From assembly GCA_024345305.1 (NCBI GenBank), contig BRON01000012.1, positions 1,116,001 to 1,180,000 of the forward strand: a stretch of DNA of 64,000 nt. The letters run 5' to 3'. Within the stretch, counting starts at the first letter, position 1. Each line of letters begins with the position of its first letter. Below, in pieces: positions 1 through 11,900 of this stretch. Source of the stretch: Mrakia gelida (lineage: Eukaryota; Basidiomycota; Tremellomycetes; Cystofilobasidiales; Mrakiaceae). The position numbers and the translations under genes are program-made. Below the pieces are notes generated by a model that did not search any database, was not told where the DNA came from, and was given only the letters and a program-made list of their open reading frames with translations.

Positions 1-948
1 CCCACTAAGTTTGAGACGAAGAGAAGTGAAATGGTCAGTAAGAGTTCTAGCGAGCTCGAACGCAAGAAGAGAGAGAGGGAAGGAAGGCGAGCTCACTGTA
101 CTCTCCGGGAGTGGACTGATGAGGCTTGGTGGTGATGGAGAAGTCGACTCGAACCTTTCGGCCCTGGAGGTCCTTTCCAGAGATGTTGTCGACGCAAGCT
201 TGAGCATCCTCGACGCTCGCCATGGTCACGAAACCGAAGCCTCGAGATCGGTCGGACTGGAGGCCGCGTTGAAAGAAGATCCAAGTCAGCTCGCTCCTTC
301 CCTTCCCTTCATCGTTCTCCTTCTCCTCCCCTCCATCCGCTTAGTACTAGATGGGAACTAGACTCACTCGTTGATCGTAGACGATGGTGACCTTGGCGAC
401 CTTTCCGAACTTGCTGAACTCGTCCTCGAGATCGATCTCCCTCGTTCGAACGGAGAGTCCAAAGACTCCCAAGACCTCGCTTCGAGGAGGGTTCTGGAAC
501 GAGCAAGAGAGAATAGGGAAGGGAAGTGATGAGCTGAGAAGTTGGCGGGGAAGTAGATACGTTCAAAGTACTAACCTCAGGAGCGTTCGAAGGTCGTCGA
601 ACGGGAAGAGGACTCCTCTCGCTACAAGGAAGGAAGGAGGTCGAAGGAAGGAGAGCGATGAGCTTCAGCGGATCTTACGAGCGAAAGTAGAAGATGATAC
701 TCACGCTGTTCTCCTAGGCTCGGAGCTTCGAGACCTATCGTCCTTTACGGAAGACTGACGAGCGTCGTCGTAGGGAGCCTCGACGGTGATGTCGGTGGAA
801 GGGAGCTCAGATCCAGAAGGAGGAGCAGGCTCGTCGTAAGCATCTCGAGGGCGGTCGGAAGGCTCGTACTGGAGAAGAGCGGTGAAGGAAGAGAGGTGAG
901 CTTGAGAGTATTGAGGGTGGAGTTGAGGAGATAGATGAAGCGCACCAT
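1..948 (-). CDS. Tra2-like RRM splicing factor (partial, 3' end off the left edge)
   Basis: RNA-binding protein of the transformer-2 type, expected to act in the nucleus as an SR-like splicing regulator. Splicing the minus strand gives an Arg/Ser-rich N-terminal segment (RSRSSEPRR) and then one RRM with RNP2 at GVFGLSV and RNP1 at SRGFGFVTM. The RRM is followed by the Tra2-style linker ending TPGEYMG, where the last two residues are completed by the exon at the window edge (acceptor at bases 5-6). Exons seen: 705-868, a short exon near 570-625, one near 370-500, one near 80-270, and 1-4. The best start places ATG alone at 946-948, with an intron (gtgcgc...cag) joining it in frame to Tyr-Glu-Pro at 868. 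Family assignment is strong; the ATG-only exon is inferred. It shares a roughly 300-base divergent promoter with the eL18 gene. Confidence 0.82.
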
Positions 949-1251
949 GTTGATTTCTTCGAGGAAAGGGAGGAGAGGGTGAGGGGAGAAAGGGAAGAGC
1001 GCGGCGGAGGCGAGTGTGAGGGCGGAGGTTGCTAAGGGCGTCACACCCTCCTTTTTCTCCCATCTCAGATTTTTTTGCAGCATGTATACATTGACTCAGA
1101 TTCCTTAAAACTCCTCCAGGAAAGACGAGGAGAAAAAATCTGGTATGGGGAGCTGGACTGCTGCCCTAGATTCCGCGCGCAGAATTGTCTGCTTTTCGAG
1201 AGCGCAAGAGGACCACCTCCTTCTTCCCTCGTACCTTCACCGAACTTCGCC
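949..1251. promoter_or_regulatory. Divergent promoter between the Tra2-like gene and eL18
   Basis: These 303 bases separate two start codons that point away from each other, so both genes must be driven from here. A TGACTCA heptamer (Gcn4/AP-1-type core) lies at 1092-1098. The same letters also arise from the intron branch-site consensus in this genome, so its meaning is uncertain. No clear TATA box is seen. Confidence 0.5.
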
Positions 1252-2739
1252 ATGGTTCGTTCATATCCACACATCCGACCTCTCTCTATACTCGCCTGCC
1301 TCTCCTCTTCATCCTCGCGTTCGAATGGAGGAAATGGTCGCTCTGGATCATTCGTTTCAACACCCAACTGACCTCGCTTTCCTCCCTCTTTCTCATGCTC
1401 CTCCTCTGCCTCCTTGTGCCTCTTCGTCCTTCCGCATATATAGGGAATCGGTATGTACTCGATTCACCACCTCTGGGACAGCTCTACATGGTCGGAAGGA
1501 TGAGGTACAAGGATATATGTTTGACGTCGAGCTGACTCCCTTCTCTCTTCTTCGCCTCTTCCTTCACCTCCCTCCTCGCCTCTCCAATGCTTCTCCCCCC
1601 CTCCTTCGCCCCCTCCGCCCGGTCCTCTCTTCTCGCATCAACAAAGACATTCGACACAAGCACGTCAAGAAGGGTGCCAGGCAGGCTCCCAAGTCGGAGG
1701 ACCCCTACCTTCTCTTGCTCGTGAAGGTGCGTACAGGCGAACTCAAACTCGCGAAGGGACTGAAGGGCTGACCTTGACCCTCCTTCCTCCTCTCCTTGCA
1801 TCCTTCGCCTCCTCCTTCAAATCCTCACCCATCCACCTCACCCTACTCCTCTTCACCTCCCTCACCACCTCGTACCAAAAACTCCCCTCGAAACCCCTCC
1901 AGCTTTACCGCTTCCTTGCTCGACGAACTGACTCCAAGTTCAACAAGGTCGTCCTCAAGAGGTTGTTCCAGTCCAAGACCAACCGACCTCCCCTTTCCAT
2001 CTCCCGAATCGTCAAGCACACCCACAACGCCAACACCGACGGTACCAAGACCCTCGTTCTCGTTGGAACCGTTACCGACGATGAGAGGTTCCTCGTCGTT
2101 CCCAAGCTCACCATCGCTGCCTTGAGGTTCACGAGGTCCGCTAGGGAGAGAATCGTTGCTGCTGGAGGAGAGGGTGAGTTCACACTATCATTCTCAGTCG
2201 GGCTGGGTAGCAGGGTGTTGGTCGAGTGGGACGGATGGGTCGTTTGTGATGAGAAGGAAGGGATGGAAGGTGGAACGAAGGACTGACGGAACTTTGGTCT
2301 TGCCCGTCTTTCCCTCCTTCCTTCAGCTCTCACTCTCGATCAGCTCGCTCTCCGATCCCCCAAGGGTGCCAACACCGTCTTGGTCCGAGGAAAGCGAACT
2401 GCCAGGGAGGCCTACCGACAGTACGTTCTCATCTTCATCCGACTCTTCGACGAGGGAAGGAGAGGTTGAGGAAACGAGCTCGCTTTTCCTTCTCCCTTCC
2501 CTCATCGACCTTTGATCGTAGACCCGAGCTGACCTCTTCCTCTCTTACTTCTACCTCTCCATCAGCTTCGGAATGGGTCCCCACAAGAACAAGAAGCCCT
2601 ACACCATCTCCAAGGGACGAAAGTTCGAGAAGGGTGAGTCTCGTCTCGTTCCCTCACTTCTTCTTCGTTCTGGGACTGACCGGCCCTATCTTGGTCTACA
2701 GGACGAGGACGACGAGCGTCCCGAGGGTTCAAGGTGTAA
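1252..2739 (+). CDS. RPL18: 60S ribosomal protein eL18 (RPL18)
   Basis: Structural protein of the large cytosolic ribosomal subunit. Seven exons join in frame: 1252-1254, 1444-1450, 1647-1726, 1903-2173, 2327-2420, 2566-2633 and 2702-2739. They total 561 bases and encode 186 residues, the usual length for the family. The product begins [12 protein letters not shown], matching the conserved eL18 N-terminus. It continues through [30 protein letters not shown] and [13 protein letters not shown], and ends [10 protein letters not shown]. The start is unusual: exon 1 contributes only ATG and exon 2 only seven bases (GGAATCG). No in-frame alternative gives the conserved N-terminus. Introns 1-3 (176-196 bases) are longer than most others in the window. 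It is transcribed divergently from the Tra2-like gene. Confidence 0.95.
1444..1450 (+). other. RPL18: 7-base microexon in eL18
   Basis: GGAATCG is flanked by tatatag upstream and gtatgt downstream. It supplies Gly, Ile and the first base of the Asp codon, restoring the conserved MGID start. It is inferred from splice signals, phase and family conservation. Confidence 0.8.
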
Positions 2740-4089
2740 TTTCGGTCGATACGACGATGTTTATGCCTGTTTCCGAGCATTTGTGAGGAGGAGAGCAGGG
2801 GGAGGCGATAGCGTCGCTTCTGACTTCGACGCGAGAGTTCGTCCTTCGAGAGCGTTCTTTGAGCGCCAGCAACTACTCCACAATCATTTCCACACTCTTT
2901 GGGATAGTTCAGTCGAGTTTCAAGTCCCGAGAGGTCTTCTAGCAGGAGGGAAGGGACGCGTCGAGGAATCTAAGCTCTTCCCGTCCCTCCTCTCTTTCAC
3001 GCCCTTCTTGGGTTTCTCACTCGGCGTAAAACTGTGCGACGACCTCTGAGTGATTTGGGAGAGTCCAATATACGAGCTGATGTCGGTGCCGGATCGGAAG
3101 GGCCGACATTCGACGAGAAACGTGAGCTCAACTCGGACTTGAACGGAAACGTCGAGCTCACTTTGAACCTGCCTCCTTCTCCTCCTCCCAAACCACGACT
3201 GGTCCCTCGGAGCTGGCTCAGAGCTCGTTCTTAGTGATCACAGGTCTTACGACAGGTACTTCGCACACCAGGACGCCTTTCGAGGGCGCAAACTCTCGTC
3301 AGCAAGGAGTCAATTCGACGGTCGAGCTCAAAAGGAGGGAAGAGCCTCGAAGGGAGGATGAGCAGTCGACCATCGTTCGCGAGTTCGTAGCCTCAGCAAC
3401 AGACCAATTCGGCGATGAAACGGCTCGGTTCTTATCCTCTGTTACCCAGTGAAGGATCCGGTACTCGAACTGGACCAGGGGGAAGGAAGAAGAGCAGGGA
3501 AGACGAGAAGAAAAGCGCTCGAGCTCACATCCGCTTCCTTCTTCTTCGCCCTCGTCTCCAGACTTCCTCTTCGACGATGAGGCATCTTTGAGTGCTCGTA
3601 TAACTGGAGTGAGTGCCTCTCTTGCATGCTACAGCGCTCTTGCACTCTGCAGTCCTTTGGAACGCTCTCATACAACTCTTCCTTGACTCTTCGAGAGACT
3701 GAGTCCTCCCAATCTCGCTCGCCCCTCTCTCTCTCCTGAAACACATCCTCCTTCTCGCTCCTCAAGCGCTCCTATCGCGGCAGAACTAAAACTGATTGCC
3801 GATGGAATGACCTGCACACTTATTCATAGATACGTCGGAGACGCTTCTCGAAACCAAGACAGCGATCTTCGATTGAAGGTTTCGATTCTCTCTTCAACCA
3901 TCACCTCCTTCTCTCTTCCCTTTCCTCCTTTCTCTCTCTCAGTTACCTCCGCTCGTCGTTTGTCGGACGACCTTCCTCCCTACACTCGTCACTCCTTCAT
4001 CGTAGCTCTCCGGCGCCAGTTCACCTCCCTGTTCCCCTCCCTCATCGACTTGACCCTCTCTCGCCCTCGACCTTATCTCCTCCTCGACA
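2740..4089. other. Intergenic region with no recognisable gene
   Basis: These 1,350 bases lie between the eL18 stop and the GH5-A start. They should hold the eL18 3' UTR and the GH5-A promoter. The open frames here are short and lack family features or a consistent splice pattern. A strongly C/T-rich stretch from about 3880 to 4090 precedes the GH5-A ATG. No RNA gene or repeat was recognised. Confidence 0.5.
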
Positions 4090-6653
4090 ATGCTCCTTCC
4101 CTCTTCTCTGGGACCCCTTCTCCCCATCCTCGGACTCGCCACTCTGCTCTCCGAATCTGCTTCTGCAGTCGAAGTGGTCCTCTCTTCGGGCTCGACCGTC
4201 CCTCAAACCGTCTCCGTCCCCCTTCCTCGACTCGCCCCTCAAGTTAACGGACGACACTCCTCTCGGACCCGGAAGGTCAACAAACGCGCTGCTACCGGCA
4301 ACTGCACCACCATCACCTCTTACGCAAACAGTATCGTCCCTCTTCAAACCTTCGCGACCTTCAATCGAACGGAAAGCACCATCTTCCGCTATCGTCAGCA
4401 GCAGTCGGTGAACTTGGGTTCTTGGTGAGTTTTCTTCTCTCCTCTCGCTCTCTCGCTCGTCGCCAGAACCTCGCTCACTCCGAAACTCTCTCTCTCGTTC
4501 GTTCTCTCGATAAGGTTCGTCCAGGAGTCGTGGATGAACCCCTCCCTCGCTCTTTGCGCTGGAGGAAACAAAACCGCAGAGCTCGACGTCGCTAAGGGAT
4601 ACGGAGGAGACCTCAAGAGTGCTAGGTTCGCTCTCGAAATGCACTGGGATACATGGATCACGGAGGAGGACTTCGCTTACCTGCAAGCGATTGGTGAGCC
4701 TCGACGCGTTTTGCTCCCTCGTTCGTTTCTCGACGCGTTGAACTGACCCTCCTCTCCTTTCACTGACGCCCAGGCATCAACACTGTTCGTCTTCCCATCG
4801 GCTTTTGGTCTCTCGGCCCAGACTTCATCACTGGAACTCCCTTCGAACCCGTTTCGGACGTCTATGCGAACTCGTGGCCTCGAGTCGTTCGAACGATCAA
4901 CCTCGCTGCGAAGTACGGGCTGGGTGTTCTTGTGGATCTTCATGGAGGTGAGTATATGAGCCTCTCTTCGCCTCCATGCATTCCGCTCACTCACCCGCTC
5001 GCCCTCTCACCGCTGCAGCCCCTGGATCTCAGAGCGGCCACCTGAACGCTGGAACTTCTGACGGAATTGCTGGATTCTTCGCCTCGCCGGCCTATCTCAC
5101 TCAAACCATCAACGTCCTCTCTTTCCTCACCAACCAACTCGTGGATGTGAACAACGTCGTCGGTATCGAGCTTCTCAACGAGCCCATGAACGCTGGGACG
5201 CTCGCGACCTTCTGTGAGTTCGACGCCTCGCCGTCGCGTCCCACAATCCCGCTCTCTCCCTTCTGGGATGTTCCTGACTCTCATCACGTCCCTACGCGCA
5301 TGTTACTTTCAGACACTTCGGCTCTCAAGACTCTTCGCCAGCTCTCGTCCGCTGCTCAAGTATTCCCTTTCTAGTGAGTCGTTCCGTTTGCATCGTCGAG
5401 CTCAAACTCGAGACGGAGCCTGATTCGCTTCTTCCTCTCGCTCAGCATCAACGACGCTTTCGACAAGACTCGATTCGCCAACTTTGTCGCCGCCAGGCAA
5501 GACTTCCTCGTTCTCGATCATCACTACTGTCAGTTGCGACGCGTCGACTTTCTGTCTGTTGATCCTTCTCTCCTTCTTCTCGCTGACCTTTCCTTATTTC
5601 CTTCTCGCTAGACTTACTTTCTGGGTCTTACCTCACCGAATCCGCTACCACCATCGCAACCCAAGTCGAGTCCACCATCGCGTCGGACCTTCTTGCCTCC
5701 GTCCAAACCTCTCGAGGAAATCTCGTCGTTGACGAGTTCGCGTGCGTCCTCCCGTCCAACGCTCTCTCCTCCTTCACCACTACTGCCTCCAAGTCTGCAG
5801 CTCGAGCCACTTACTGCGAGGCCCAGAGGAAGACGTACGCCAACGTGACGAGCGGATACAGCTTTTGGAGTGAGTCGCGTCGAGCTTTCTTCCTCCGTCT
5901 TCTTCTGCTCTCTTTCCTCTTCCTCTCTATCCCTCTTACTCTTTCCGTCAGCCTCCACTGACGAGATCCATCTCTTTCCGCCTCCTCGTCGCCTCCCTAG
6001 GCTACAAGACCGAGTCCTGCACGACTCCCGACTACTGCTTCAAATACAACGTCGGAAAGGCCCTCCCCTCGACCTTCTTCACCTTTCCAGGATCCTACCC
6101 TTCTCAACCTCTACCCGGAACCATCACCGCTTCCAACCCTCTCACACCACCGGGAATCCTCTCTCCATCCTCGGCGATCTCCTTCAGCTCAACGCAATTC
6201 CTCTTCCTTACTTGGACGCCGTCCTGACCAACGCGAACGTCACGGTCAAAGCGTACTCGGCTGGATTTAGTGAGTACTTTTGGCTCTTCGTCTTCTCAGC
6301 CAAAGTTCTCTCCTAGACATGATCGCGTCGTTACTCCTCCCGCCTCGAGACAGAGCTCGCAAAACGCTTCGCCCTCGCATCTGGATCTCGGCTGGGCTTC
6401 AAGACCCAGTACCTGGTTGATTCCCTCTACAACAGCTCCACCGTATCTACCACTCAACAGCCTGCGTACTCTGCTTCGTTCCTACTTGGACTCGCCGCGT
6501 GCGAGAGCAACGTCGGTGAGTTTGCGACGCGTCGTTTTTTCCCTCGCTCTCATCCTCGAGGTCGTTCGGCGTCCCGAGCCCCCTTCTTTGCCCGTTGCTG
6601 ACTTCCTCCGACGTCTTGGCTCTGTCACAGCTGCCCTCATCGCACAACAATGA
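4090..6653 (+). CDS. GH5-A: secreted glycoside hydrolase family 5 enzyme with an apparent frameshift
   Basis: Predicted secreted beta-glucanase of family GH5 (exo-1,3-beta-glucanase/cellulase-like); the substrate is inferred. A hydrophobic signal peptide (about residues 1-26, ending SASA) is followed by a possible Kex2 site (NKR near residue 68). The GH5 barrel shows NTVRLPIGFWSLG, DLHGAPGSQ, the acid/base Glu284 in ELLNEP and the probable nucleophile Glu384 in VVDEF. Exons: 4090-4424, 4515-4693, 4774-4947, 5019-5213, 5313-5373, 5446-5528, 5612-5869, 6001-6269, 6354-6515 and 6631-6653. Exon 8 is 269 bases, one short of a multiple of three. Homology to GH5-B shifts frame near 6180, and the unshifted frame stops at 6225-6227 (503 residues). 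The barrel lies before the shift, so a C-terminally shortened enzyme may still be made; a sequencing error is also possible. Confidence 0.8.
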
Positions 6654-6845
6654 GCTCGCTCGCAGGACGCGGCGAGCTTCGAAACCTCTCCTTAAGATCT
6701 GTTCGCATCCCCACCATGTCGTTGAGCTGAGACTTGTTGAGTAGATACATATATCGAAGACGCGAGTTGCCATATCTGAGTTGGCGTAAAGAGCATGAAC
6801 GGATCGAACAGAAAGCGGTGCGACGAGAAAGGGTCGACGACCGAT
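6654..6845. other. Convergent 3' spacer between GH5-A and the NmrA-like gene
   Basis: These 192 bases separate two convergent stop codons, so they can only hold the two 3' UTRs and termination signals. An AT-richer stretch with atacatatat lies near 6746. No gene is seen. Confidence 0.5.
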
Positions 6846-8492
6846 TTACTTCTTGACCTCGGCTTCCAACCACTGCTGGAGGTTCTTGATCTTGGGGAAC
6901 CTCTTCTTCAAAGCGGGAACATCGGCTGAGTATCCAGTGACGTCGAAGAACTAGACGGGGGAGAGGAAAAGACAGTAAAAGGGTCAGGCTTGGGACGATG
7001 CGACGCGACTCGACTCGACTTTACCGCGACGAGACGGGTCGACTGACCTTGAACATCGTTCCGATCTCCTTGACGAAGTACTTGAGGAGGGAAGCGACGA
7101 AGGAGAAGGTGAGAGGAAGAGGGTAGCCCATCGTCGACTGGAAAGTGGATTGGAGTTCGGCTGAAGGAAACGAACGAGCGGGAGCGTCAGGACGGGTTGC
7201 CGAAGGAGAAAAGGCCTTCCGAGAAGAAGACTAACGGATGGTAGGTTCGTCACCAGCGAGTGAGATGGTCTTGCCGATGAACTCATCGGCATTTTGGAAG
7301 GCTGAGGGAGAGGACGAAGAGACGAAAGTCAGTTTCCGTTTCCATTTCGCGAGGGAGAGAAGACTATGGAACTCACCTTCTCCTGCGACCAATCCGATAT
7401 CCGAACATGCGACCATCTGGATCCTCTTCGAAGGGTCCGAGAAGTTGTAGACGAGAGCGGTGGAGAAGATTTTGGCCTGGAACGAGGTGGGCTCGAGCAT
7501 GTTGTCCATGCTGAAAGGACGCGGCGAGGGGAAGGAAAAATCAGCTCTGTCCCAGTCGGAAAGTAGGATGAGCTCAAGGGAAGACTATGTACTCACAAGT
7601 AGGTGGGTCGAAGGATGGTGAGGGGGAGAGCGGGGAGGACGTCTTTGATGTACTTCTCGACTTCGTGCTTCGACTCGAAGCTGCGACAAGCAGAGAAGAG
7701 GGAAAGTCAGTCTAGATTCAGGCAGCGGACGCTAAGCACTGGTGGTAGATCGTACTGTGGGATGTCGGTCTTCGCGAGACCTCCCATATCGACGCTGTGA
7801 GGAAGGAAGCAGAGTGAAGGTCAGCTCGGACGGATGCAGCGATTCGAGCGAGACGGCGAGAAGAACGAATCTGGAGTAGATGAAATGCTTGACGCCGGCA
7901 TCGAGAGCTGCGGCTGCCAACTCCTTCCCCTGCTTCTTCTCGCCATCGATACCTCCGTCCTTGTTGTCTGACAAAGAGGGAGGAAAGAGACGTCGAAGTC
8001 AGCTCGTCGTTTCACTCGCTCCAACCGATCCAAAGCTTCTTCCTTGCCCATCCTCCCTCAAGAGTCTGAGCAACGTCTGACGCACCGAAGCTCTGCTGAA
8101 CAGAGAAGACTCCGTAGACTGGACCTCCCGAGTTGGCTGCCTTAGCGAAGAGATCCTTGGGATCGTTCAAGTTTCCTTCGATGAGCTCGACCCCTCGGAG
8201 CCTCGCGAGAGCTTGAGCTTTTGATGAGGTAGCAGTTCGAGTGACGGCGAGGATCGTGTAGGGATTGGTTGAGCCGGCGGGGAGAGCAGAGTTGGCTTCG
8301 ACGAGAGCCTGGACAGCAAGACGGGTAGGGTCAGAACGAGGAAGAAGGGAAGGATCGGAGGGAGGGAAGAGAAGGAAGCTCGAGCTGTAACTCATGCAAA
8401 CTCATCGACCTGGCTGGACGGACCTTAACAACCCCTCCTCCCTGCTTTCCCGTCGCTCCGGTAACTAGGATTCGCTTGCCGATGATGGACAT
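6846..8492 (-). CDS. NmrA-like family NAD(P)-binding protein
   Basis: Atypical short-chain dehydrogenase-like protein of the NmrA/HSCARG type, usually cytosolic; such proteins bind NAD(P) and often act as redox sensors rather than enzymes. The product starts MSIIGKRILVTGATGKQGGG, whose GATGKQGG is the Rossmann glycine motif. Later segments GVELIEGNLNDPKDL, GPVYGVFSVQQ, AALDAGVKHFIYSRF and ILRPTYFMDNM are typical of the family. The C-terminus is NLQQWLEAEVKK before a TAA at 6846-6848. About ten exons are needed, with ctcac/gtcag marks on the plus strand showing the reversed splice sites. The start at 8490-8492 is chosen because the glycine motif follows directly. The substrate and partners cannot be told from sequence. 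Confidence 0.85.
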
Positions 8493-8978
8493 GTTGAGTA
8501 TTGAAGAGGAAGAGGTGGATGTAGTTGAGGAAGAAGAAGGAAGGAAGGTCGAAACTCGAAGGTCGTCATTTTCTGTCCTCGGGCCATCGCCGAGGACGCG
8601 AAATCCTCTGCTTAGAAACGCAGATTTTTCTCGCCTTCCCTCGTGGTTGGTCAGAGCCTGGACTCTCCGGTCAGCAAGCAGACATTGCGTAGACTCGGTC
8701 AGTTCAGAGTTGCGAGCGGGCTTGCAGATTCGGGCGAGAAACTTCCCTCGTCGAAACGCGACCCTCAGCCCAGCCACGTCAGGGATCGAAGTCGGATCTT
8801 CTCTTCAAACAGCCAACTCTGAGGTTCCATCGACCAAGACGAGAAGATGCAGCATCTAAGTCAGAGCCGTATAGAAAACGATAACCAAACGAAACTGGAA
8901 GCGACGATGCAAAGACGAGACGAAAGAAACGAAAAACAACGGTCGACGCGAGCTCACCCCAAGATCTTATCTCTATCT
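8493..8978. other. Intergenic: NmrA-like promoter and Dbp7 3' end
   Basis: These 486 bases should hold the promoter of the NmrA-like gene (near 8493-8700) and the 3' UTR of the helicase gene. Both are on the minus strand. Nothing else was recognised. Confidence 0.45.
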
Positions 8979-11900
8979 CTATCGCTTCCTCTTCCCTCCT
9001 CCTCCCCCCTTCCCTACACCTCCACCAGGTTGCGTCCCATACCCCCCCACCATCCTCTCCAACTCCCCCCCTCCAGCAATCTGGTAATCCTCCGTCCCCA
9101 CGAAACCCAACACTCCTCCCCTCTTCGTCAACTTCCCCTGCTTCCTCACCGCCTCCTGCATCCTCTTCTCCGCATCCATCTTCCCCTCGTCGTCGTGCTG
9201 CTCCCATTTCGATCCGGCTGGTCTTGGAGCGTTGAGAAGTTTTCGTTTGGAGGAGGCGGAGGGCATGGCGGAGGGAGCGTCTCGGAGAGCGAAAGCTTTG
9301 GCGAGATGACCTAGGTGGAGGTTCTTGAGGTGGAAGAAACGCTTTTCTTCGAGGGGGTGGGTGGAGTAGGATCGGACGTAGGATTGAAAGGCTTTTTGGG
9401 CAAGGTTGGTGTTCTGTGGGAAGGGGAAGAAGGGGAGGAGGGGAGTCAGTGAGGGAGAGAGACGCGTCGAAAAACGACACGCGCGAGGAGCGACAGAGCT
9501 CGGGAAAGACGCCTGCGTCGAGAGTCGAAGAGACAGAAAAAAGGAAGAAAAGAAGCGATGCTCACCTTCGTCTTACTCAACACCCACCTCTCAAACGCTC
9601 CCTGAACCTCCGTCGCCCTTCCCTCCCAATCCTCCCCTCCAAATCCCTTCTTCAACACCCCCTCCACACTCACTCCCCCAACCTTCGTCCCCTCCCCCAT
9701 CTTACTCTCAATCCACCCCACCCACTCCTTCTCCGGTCCCGTCCCAACGAAACTCCACGCCTCTCCTCCCCTCCCCACTCGCGCGGTCCTTCCAACTCGA
9801 TGAACATACTCCGTCGCTCCTCCCTCGGTGGGCAAATCGTACTGCACGACCGCTCGAACAAGAGGCATGTCGAGTCCTCTTGAGGCAACGGAGGTACAGA
9901 AGAGGATGGAGGACGAGGGGCCAGGAGCAGGTTTGGTGAGGTCTGTGTGAGGGGGGGTGGTGTTGGTCGAGAAGGCTTTGAGGGAGGCGAGACGGGTTTG
10001 GAGAGGGAGGGATCCGTGCAGGCGGTGGATGGTGGTGTTGGGAAGGAGGGTGGAGGTGTAGGAGATGGGTTCGTCTTTGATGAGTTGAGCGGCTTTTTGA
10101 GCGGCGGATTTGGGCTTGATCTTCTTGGACTTTTTGGAGTCGACGACGGCGGAGGAGGGAGCAGTAGCGTTGGCGGAGGTGGCTGCTCCTGCTGTAGCCT
10201 TAGATCGAGCGGCTGCTTTGATCATAGCTTTAATTTCCTCCTCATCTGAGTCTCCCTCTCCTCCACCCATCTCGACGTCCTCGTCGGCGCTCTCCCCAGC
10301 TCCTCCATCCGACGCGTCCTCGTCTGCCTCCTCGTCGTCGTCGCCTTCTCCATCGTCCTTCCCTCCTCCCATGCCGACTCCTCCGAGCATCTTCCAGTGG
10401 AAATCGACGGCGTCCGTGGTGCTGAGGAAGACGATGACTTTTCGACCTTCTTTGGCGGTGGAGGGGGAGGAGTTCTTGTTGGAGAGGAGGGATCGAAGAA
10501 GAGCGACGAGGGTGACGAGTCGAAGTTTGGGAGGAACGACGATGTGCTTCTGGGAGAGCTGAGAGGGAGGAGTAAACTTCTCCTCCTCCTCTTGAACGAC
10601 GTCCTCGAGGTTGGTTCCAATCGTAGCGACCGTCGAGTCCTCGTTGGTGGTAGCCGCCTTCGTCGACGAAGACGCGTCCTTCTTGACGATAGCGACGAGC
10701 TTAGGCGTCTGAGCGTCCGTTCCTCCAGCACCCTTCACATCCGTCGCCCTAAACACCACCGGTCTCCTCAACGCCGTTCCCGCCAACTTCTGTACATCCT
10801 CCCTAACCGTAGCCGAACACAGCACCGTCTTCCTCTCAACACTCCAATCCCACCCTCCCACCCCACCAGCACTCTCTCCACTCCTGATCGCCTCAAGAGC
10901 AAGCTTCCTCCTTCCATCCAGACCCTTCAAAATCCCCGTAACCGTCTCCTCGAAACCCAAGTCCATCAACCTATCCGCCTCATCGAGAACGAGCCATCGG
11001 CACTTCCCAACGTCGAACGACGCGGTGTTCTGGAGGTGGTCGAGGAGTCGTCCAGGGGTGGAAACGAGGATAGGCAAGCCTTTACGGATTCGAGCCTTCT
11101 CGTGAGCTCGAGTGGATCCTCCTGTGAGGAGACCGGGTACGATCCATCGAGTTCGACGAGGAGGGTCGACCGTCGTGCTCGTGCTCGACGAGGAGGCGTT
11201 GGCTTCGGTTGGGAGGGAAAGGTGAAGGTTGAGTAACGATTCGAGGACGTCCGAGATTTGTTTGGCGAGTTCTCGAGTAGGGACGAGGATGATAGCGAGG
11301 GTTCCGATGGATCGGTCGATGTAGGAGAGACCTGAGAGGGGGAGGAGGGATTGAATGATGGGGAGGAGGTAGGTGAGAGTCTTTCCGGATCCTGTTTGGG
11401 ATTGGATGAAGACGTCTCGATCTCCTGAGAGGCCTTCGGGGGGGTTGAGGAGGAAGGGGAGGGAAGCTCGTTGAATAGGGGTTGGGTGGGTGATGGAGAG
11501 CTTGGTTGAGAGGTGGTGGGTGAGGAGAGGGTCGAGTCCGAGGCCAGGGAAGGTTGAGTTGTCGGAGGAGGAGGTGAGGGGAGCGTTGGAAGCTGGGAGG
11601 AGGGAGGTGAGTTGGGTGTTGGCCGTAGGGGTTGAGTCTTCGTCGTTGAGGTTGGAGGAGGAGTGAGGGTTGGAGGTGAAGAGGGAGGAGATGATCTGCT
11701 TCGTTCCAGCGGCGGCGGTGGCTGCTTTCGACGACGAGGAGGTTGAGGGAGCTGCAGCTGCTTTGGAAGAGGAAGCTCGATCCTCGTAGGTATCCTCGTC
11801 GTATTCCTCCTTGTCCTCTTCGAACTTGAACTTCTTGACCGAAGATGAGGAAGCTGAAGGTCGAGCCGAGGAAGAAGAGGCGGAGGAGGGAGTTGGACGA

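Noticed and set aside
1255..2565. Intronic snoRNAs in the longer eL18 introns
   Set aside because: Ribosomal protein introns often host snoRNAs, but I could not find a paired TGATGA C box and CTGA D box with terminal stems.
2997..3765. Small open frames in the gap before GH5-A as genes
   Set aside because: They overlap on both strands, are rich in Arg/Glu/Ser, have no good splice-linked partners and match no family I know.
4042..4686. Long minus-strand open frame of over 200 codons opposite GH5-A
   Set aside because: It is the antisense shadow of GH5-A exons 1-2 and reads through their intron. Its sequence is low-complexity Arg/Glu/Ser with no family feature.
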